DNA from: an uncultured Prevotellaceae bacterium
GTDB lineage: Bacteria > Bacteroidota > Bacteroidia > Bacteroidales > Bacteroidaceae
Assembly (NCBI GenBank): GCA_946415695.1
Contig: CAMKTM010000017.1
Coordinates: forward strand, 1 to 17,908
Direction: 5' to 3'
DNA: 17,908 nt
Shown here: positions 13,478 to 17,908 of the stretch, piece by piece
Numbering within the stretch: the first letter of the stretch is position 1
Layout: every line of letters begins with the position of its first letter
Notes under the pieces: generated by a model
Database searches by the model: none
Seen by the model: only the letters and a program-made list of their open reading frames with translations
Told to the model about the DNA's origin: nothing
Translations under genes and position numbers: made by a program

Positions 13478-14716
13478 ATGACAGGAAAACGCAAGAACCG
13501 TTGCTCCTTCTGTGGGCGCAGTGAGGACGAGGTGGCTTTGTTGCTGACAGGCATGAACGGCTACATCTGCGACGAGTGTGTCCGCCAGGCTGAGAAAATC
13601 GTCAAGGAGAACCTTGGCAGCGAGGTGAACCTGAAGGCGGGCAGTGTAGCAGGGCTCAATATGGCTGAACTACCCAAGCCGCACGACATCAAGGCCTTCC
13701 TCGACCAGTACGTCATCGGTCAGGACAGCGCCAAGCGCTACCTGTCGGTCGCCGTCTATAACCACTACAAGCGTCTGGCGCAAATGGTCGATGACGACGG
13801 CGTGGAGATAGAGAAGAGCAACATCATCATGGTCGGCCCGACAGGTACCGGCAAGACGCTCCTCGCCCGCACCATCGCCAAGCAGCTCAAGGTGCCGTTC
13901 ACCATCGTGGACGCCACAATCTTTACCGAAGCAGGATATGTGGGCGAAGACGTGGAGAGCATTCTGACCAGACTGCTTCAGGTGGCGGATTACGACGTTT
14001 CGGCCACGGAACGCGGCATCGTCTTTATCGACGAGATAGACAAGATAGCCCGCAAGCAGGACAACCCGAGCATCACCCGCGACGTGAGCGGCGAAGGCGT
14101 TCAGCAAGGACTGCTCAAGCTGCTCGAAGGTTCCATCGTCAACGTGCCGCCAAAGGGAGGCCGCAAGCATCCCGACCAGGACTATATCCACGTCAACACA
14201 CGCAACATCCTCTTCATTTGCGGTGGAGCCTTCGATGGCATCGAGCGCAAGATAGCACAACGTCTCAACACCCATGTGGTGGGCTACGAAAGCGTGCAGA
14301 ACCAGCAGCGCATCGACACGAAGAACCTGATGAAGTACATCGTGCCGCAAGACCTGAAGAGCTTCGGCCTCATCCCCGAAATCATAGGCCGCCTGCCCGT
14401 GCTGACGTACCTCAATCCCTTGGACCGCGATGCCCTGCGCCGCATCCTGACCGAGCCGAAGAACTCGCTCGTCAAGCAGCAGATAAAGCTCTTTGCCATG
14501 GACGGCATCAAGCTCATCTTCGAAGAGGAGGCGCTCGACTTCATCGTCGATAAAGCCGACGAGTACAAACTCGGTGCCCGAGGGCTGCGTGCCATCATGG
14601 AAAGCATCATGATAGACGCACAGTACAACGCTCCGTCGGGGCAGGACAAGGTGCTCACTATTACACGTGAGTATGCCGAGCAGCAGATTGAGAAGAATGA
14701 AAGAATGAAGGAATGA
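13478..14716 (+). CDS. clpX: ClpX, ATP-dependent unfoldase of the ClpXP protease
   Basis: ClpX is the AAA+ ring that recognises, unfolds and feeds substrates to ClpP. The 412 residues contain the N-terminal zinc-binding domain with C9, C12, C31 and C34 (CSFCG, CDECV). The AAA+ module follows: Walker A GPTGTGKT (120-127), pore loop GYVG (153-156), Walker B IVFIDEID (181-188), and the GGAFDGIERKIAQRL segment. The C-terminal small domain includes YKLGARGLRAIMESIM. ATG 13478 gives the expected MTGKRKNRCSFCG start; the open frame extends further upstream into clpP, but no earlier start fits the family. The gene end is unusual: the last codons (EKNERMKE) and the TGA stop are made of GAATGAAA-type repeat units that continue into the 3' hairpin. 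Confidence 0.97.
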   Translation: MTGKRKNRCSFCGRSEDEVALLLTGMNGYICDECVRQAEKIVKENLGSEVNLKAGSVAGLNMAELPKPHDIKAFLDQYVIGQDSAKRYLSVAVYNHYKRLAQMVDDDGVEIEKSNIIMVGPTGTGKTLLARTIAKQLKVPFTIVDATIFTEAGYVGEDVESILTRLLQVADYDVSATERGIVFIDEIDKIARKQDNPSITRDVSGEGVQQGLLKLLEGSIVNVPPKGGRKHPDQDYIHVNTRNILFICGGAFDGIERKIAQRLNTHVVGYESVQNQQRIDTKNLMKYIVPQDLKSFGLIPEIIGRLPVLTYLNPLDRDALRRILTEPKNSLVKQQIKLFAMDGIKLIFEEEALDFIVDKADEYKLGARGLRAIMESIMIDAQYNAPSGQDKVLTITREYAEQQIEKNERMKE

Positions 14717-14786
14717 AAGAATGAAGGAATGACACGTGTCCTTTACACGTGCTTTTCCTTCCTTTTTATTCTTTCATTCTTTCATT
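14696..14786 (+). terminator. Inverted repeat at the clpX 3' end
   Basis: AATGAAAGAATGAA occurs at 14696-14709 and 14712-14725. Its exact reverse complement TTCATTCTTTCATT lies at 14773-14786. Nested inside, CACGTGT (14733-14739) pairs with ACACGTG (14745-14751) around CCTTT and is followed by CTTTTCCTTCCTTTTTATT. A T-rich tract after the stem supports termination between clpX and recQ. The outer arm includes the end of the clpX coding sequence. Confidence 0.7.
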
Positions 14787-14809
14787 TTTTTTATTTTTAA
14801 CTAAAAACA

Positions 14810-14841
14810 TTTGGTGGTTTGCGCAAAAAGACGTATCTTTG
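14810..14841 (+). promoter_or_regulatory. Bacteroidota-type promoter for recQ
   Basis: The -7 element TATCTTTG is at 14834-14841 and the -33 TTTG at 14810-14813, with a 20-base spacer. A start point near 14848 leaves a short 5' UTR of about 24 bases before ATG 14872. Confidence 0.78.
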
Positions 14842-14871
14842 TCTTTAGCTTTTGTTTCTAATACCACCTAA

Positions 14872-17049
<2,178 letters not shown>

Positions 17050-17089
17050 TGAAGGAGCAAGGAGCGAGGGGCAAGAGGATTGAAGAAGC

Positions 17090-17211
17090 GAGGGTGTGTC
17101 ATAATTAACGGATTACACTGATTCAACGGATTATCTTAAATGCTGATTATCAGCGTTGCTTAAATCCGTCAAATCCGTGTAATCCGTTGTTGTTAATTAT
17201 GACACACCCTC
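17090..17211. repeat. 122-bp inverted-repeat element (MITE-like or terminator)
   Basis: The outer 19 bases GAGGGTGTGTCATAATTAA (17090-17108) are perfectly inverted at 17193-17211. Inside them, CGGATTACAC and CGGATT on the left are matched by their reverse complements on the right (AATCCGTC and GTGTAATCCG), so almost the entire element can fold into one hairpin with a small centre around 17144-17155. It lies about 40 bases after recQ and is followed by CATTTTTGCGTTTT. It may be a non-autonomous mobile element that now serves as a terminator. No obvious target-site duplication or transposase was seen. Confidence 0.75.
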
Positions 17212-17675
17212 ATTTTTGCGTTTTGCCCACCCTCGCCCAAAGGGGCAAAAGCTTTCCTTCCTCCCCCTCCTGCCATTGTCACAAACAGGACATCACGTTC
17301 TTTATGTTATCCCCCCTCATGTAAAGTATTATTGCTTTTCGCATATACTATTTAACCGCCCATCATTCCGTTTTTGCTATCACCAGAAGCAACAGGCGAC
17401 AAACATTTATCATTCGCCACACAGCGAATCGTTTTGCTTGTACATGTACGTGCAATTGCTTTTACATGTACAAGCAATTGCTTTTACATGTACAAGCAAA
17501 CAACACCCCGTGCCGCATCATACATTTCGGTGGCCTCCGTGCCGCTTAACTCCCCTTTTGCAGACACAAACATAAACATGGCACAAAAGCACACCATTTG
17601 TGCATACAAGCCCCCAAAACAAGCCACAAATCAAAGATTTCAAAAGAAAAAGCGCAAGGATTGCAAAAAAAGCCG
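17212..17675. other. Gene-poor intergenic region with two small stem-loops
   Basis: No convincing gene was found on either strand. Open frames here are low in complexity and read through repeats. Two stem-loops are visible: TTTTGCCC (17221-17228) with GGGCAAAA (17243-17250), and ATTCGC (17412-17417) with GCGAAT (17424-17429) followed by CGTTTTGCTT, which looks like a weak terminator. The tandem palindromic repeat listed at 17437 is also within this stretch. Confidence 0.6.
17437..17498. repeat. Tandem 22-bp repeat of alternating palindromes
   Basis: Two exact 22-bp units (17452-17473 and 17474-17495) each consist of GCAATTGC, then TTT, then the palindrome TACATGTA. A further half unit on the left is CTTGTACATGTACGT. 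The order of palindromes is thus GTACATGTAC, GCAATTGC, TACATGTA, GCAATTGC, TACATGTA. The function is unknown; it could bind a dimeric protein or fold as cruciform DNA. Confidence 0.9.
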
Positions 17676-17683
17676 TAACTTTG
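17676..17683 (+). promoter_or_regulatory. Probable -7 promoter element for the last gene
   Basis: TAACTTTG matches TAnnTTTG and is followed by CAGCGC, the usual context. A -33 TTTG with correct spacing is not evident. Transcription would begin near 17690, giving an A-rich 5' UTR of about 90 bases that first holds an alternating G/C-rich stretch (GCGTGCGCACACGCG). Confidence 0.6.
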
Positions 17684-17778
17684 CAGCGCATTATGCGTGC
17701 GCACACGCGTCGCGTGATAGAAAAAGATAAAAAGAAACAACAAAACAAGAACAATCAACAATTAAACAACTATTTCCA

Positions 17779-17908
17779 ATGAAGAAAAAATTACTTTTCC
17801 TCATGCTGTCCGTGCTGACCTTAGGCGCATGGGCGGATACCTACACGCCTGTGGAGTACATTGCCACGACAACATCAATGAAGGACGGCGACAGCAATGA
17901 CAATGTTC
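17779..17908 (+). CDS. Secreted protein, N-terminal fragment (continues beyond window)
   Basis: Only the first 43 codons are inside the window. The start MKKKLLFLMLSVLTLGAWA is a clear signal peptide, with cleavage likely near AWA-DT, followed by DTYTPVEYIATTTSMKDGD. The mature part is too short to place in a family; the style matches the large Prevotella-type surface proteins upstream. ATG 17779 follows an A/C-rich leader (AACAATTAAACAACTATTTCC) and the promoter element at 17676. The gene is cut by the end of the sequence, not by mutation. Confidence 0.85.
   Translation, partial: MKKKLLFLMLSVLTLGAWADTYTPVEYIATTTSMKDGDSNDNV

Noticed and set aside
17216..17730. Two overlapping plus-strand frames downstream of recQ
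   Set aside because: They read through stem-loops and the 22-bp palindromic repeat, with low-complexity peptides and no leader or homology. They also cross the promoter zone of the next gene.

Overview
The window looks like chromosomal DNA of a Bacteroidota bacterium, most likely Prevotella or a close relative (Prevotellaceae). Four observations point there. The gene order tig-clpP-clpX-recQ is a Bacteroidales housekeeping order. Promoters upstream of tig, recQ and the last gene carry the Bacteroidota -7 element TAnnTTTG. The large secreted proteins have BACON, InlB-type and T9SS-like C-terminal regions ending in GIYIVNGKK. Shine-Dalgarno sites are weak and A-rich leaders precede the start codons. 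No tRNA, rRNA, transposase or CRISPR array was seen.

Layout. (1) 1-1930: an accessory block of five small genes. They are a 58-aa charged protein, a DUF6169-like protein, a small antitoxin-like protein, and an MNT nucleotidyltransferase/HEPN pair. The block lies between two near-identical copies of a leader containing TTAACTCCC tandem units. (2) 1921-9350: two large secreted multidomain proteins, a 1237-aa surface protein without a recognised enzyme domain and a 904-aa endonuclease I-type nuclease. They share a related ~145-residue module and similar C-termini. Between them sit a 56-aa peptide gene and a four-helix-bundle (23S IVP-like) gene, separated by three arrays of a 9-bp AAGGACYTT repeat. 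(3) 9399-10936: a 22-bp tandem array, a secreted alkaline-phosphatase-superfamily enzyme, and an orphan XRE regulator resembling a HigA antitoxin. (4) 11026-17049: the conserved core. Trigger factor has its own promoter, clpP and clpX are 17 bp apart, and recQ has its own promoter. (5) 17050-17908: a perfect 19-bp inverted repeat, a gene-poor stretch with a palindromic tandem repeat, a promoter, and the start of another secreted protein.

How the genes may work together. Trigger factor, ClpP and ClpX are a protein folding and degradation set: chaperone at the ribosome, protease barrel, and unfoldase. RecQ is a DNA repair helicase. The secreted nuclease and its large neighbour may act together outside the cell on DNA or another polymer, which is inference. 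The MNT/HEPN pair is a probable toxin-antitoxin or defence-type module.

The most unusual feature is that nearly every intergenic gap holds a different short tandem repeat, with units of 7, 9 or 22 bp. Several of these run into coding sequence, contain a stop codon, form terminator-like hairpins or contribute a promoter element. This repeat layer and the leader-flanked accessory block deserve the closest look.
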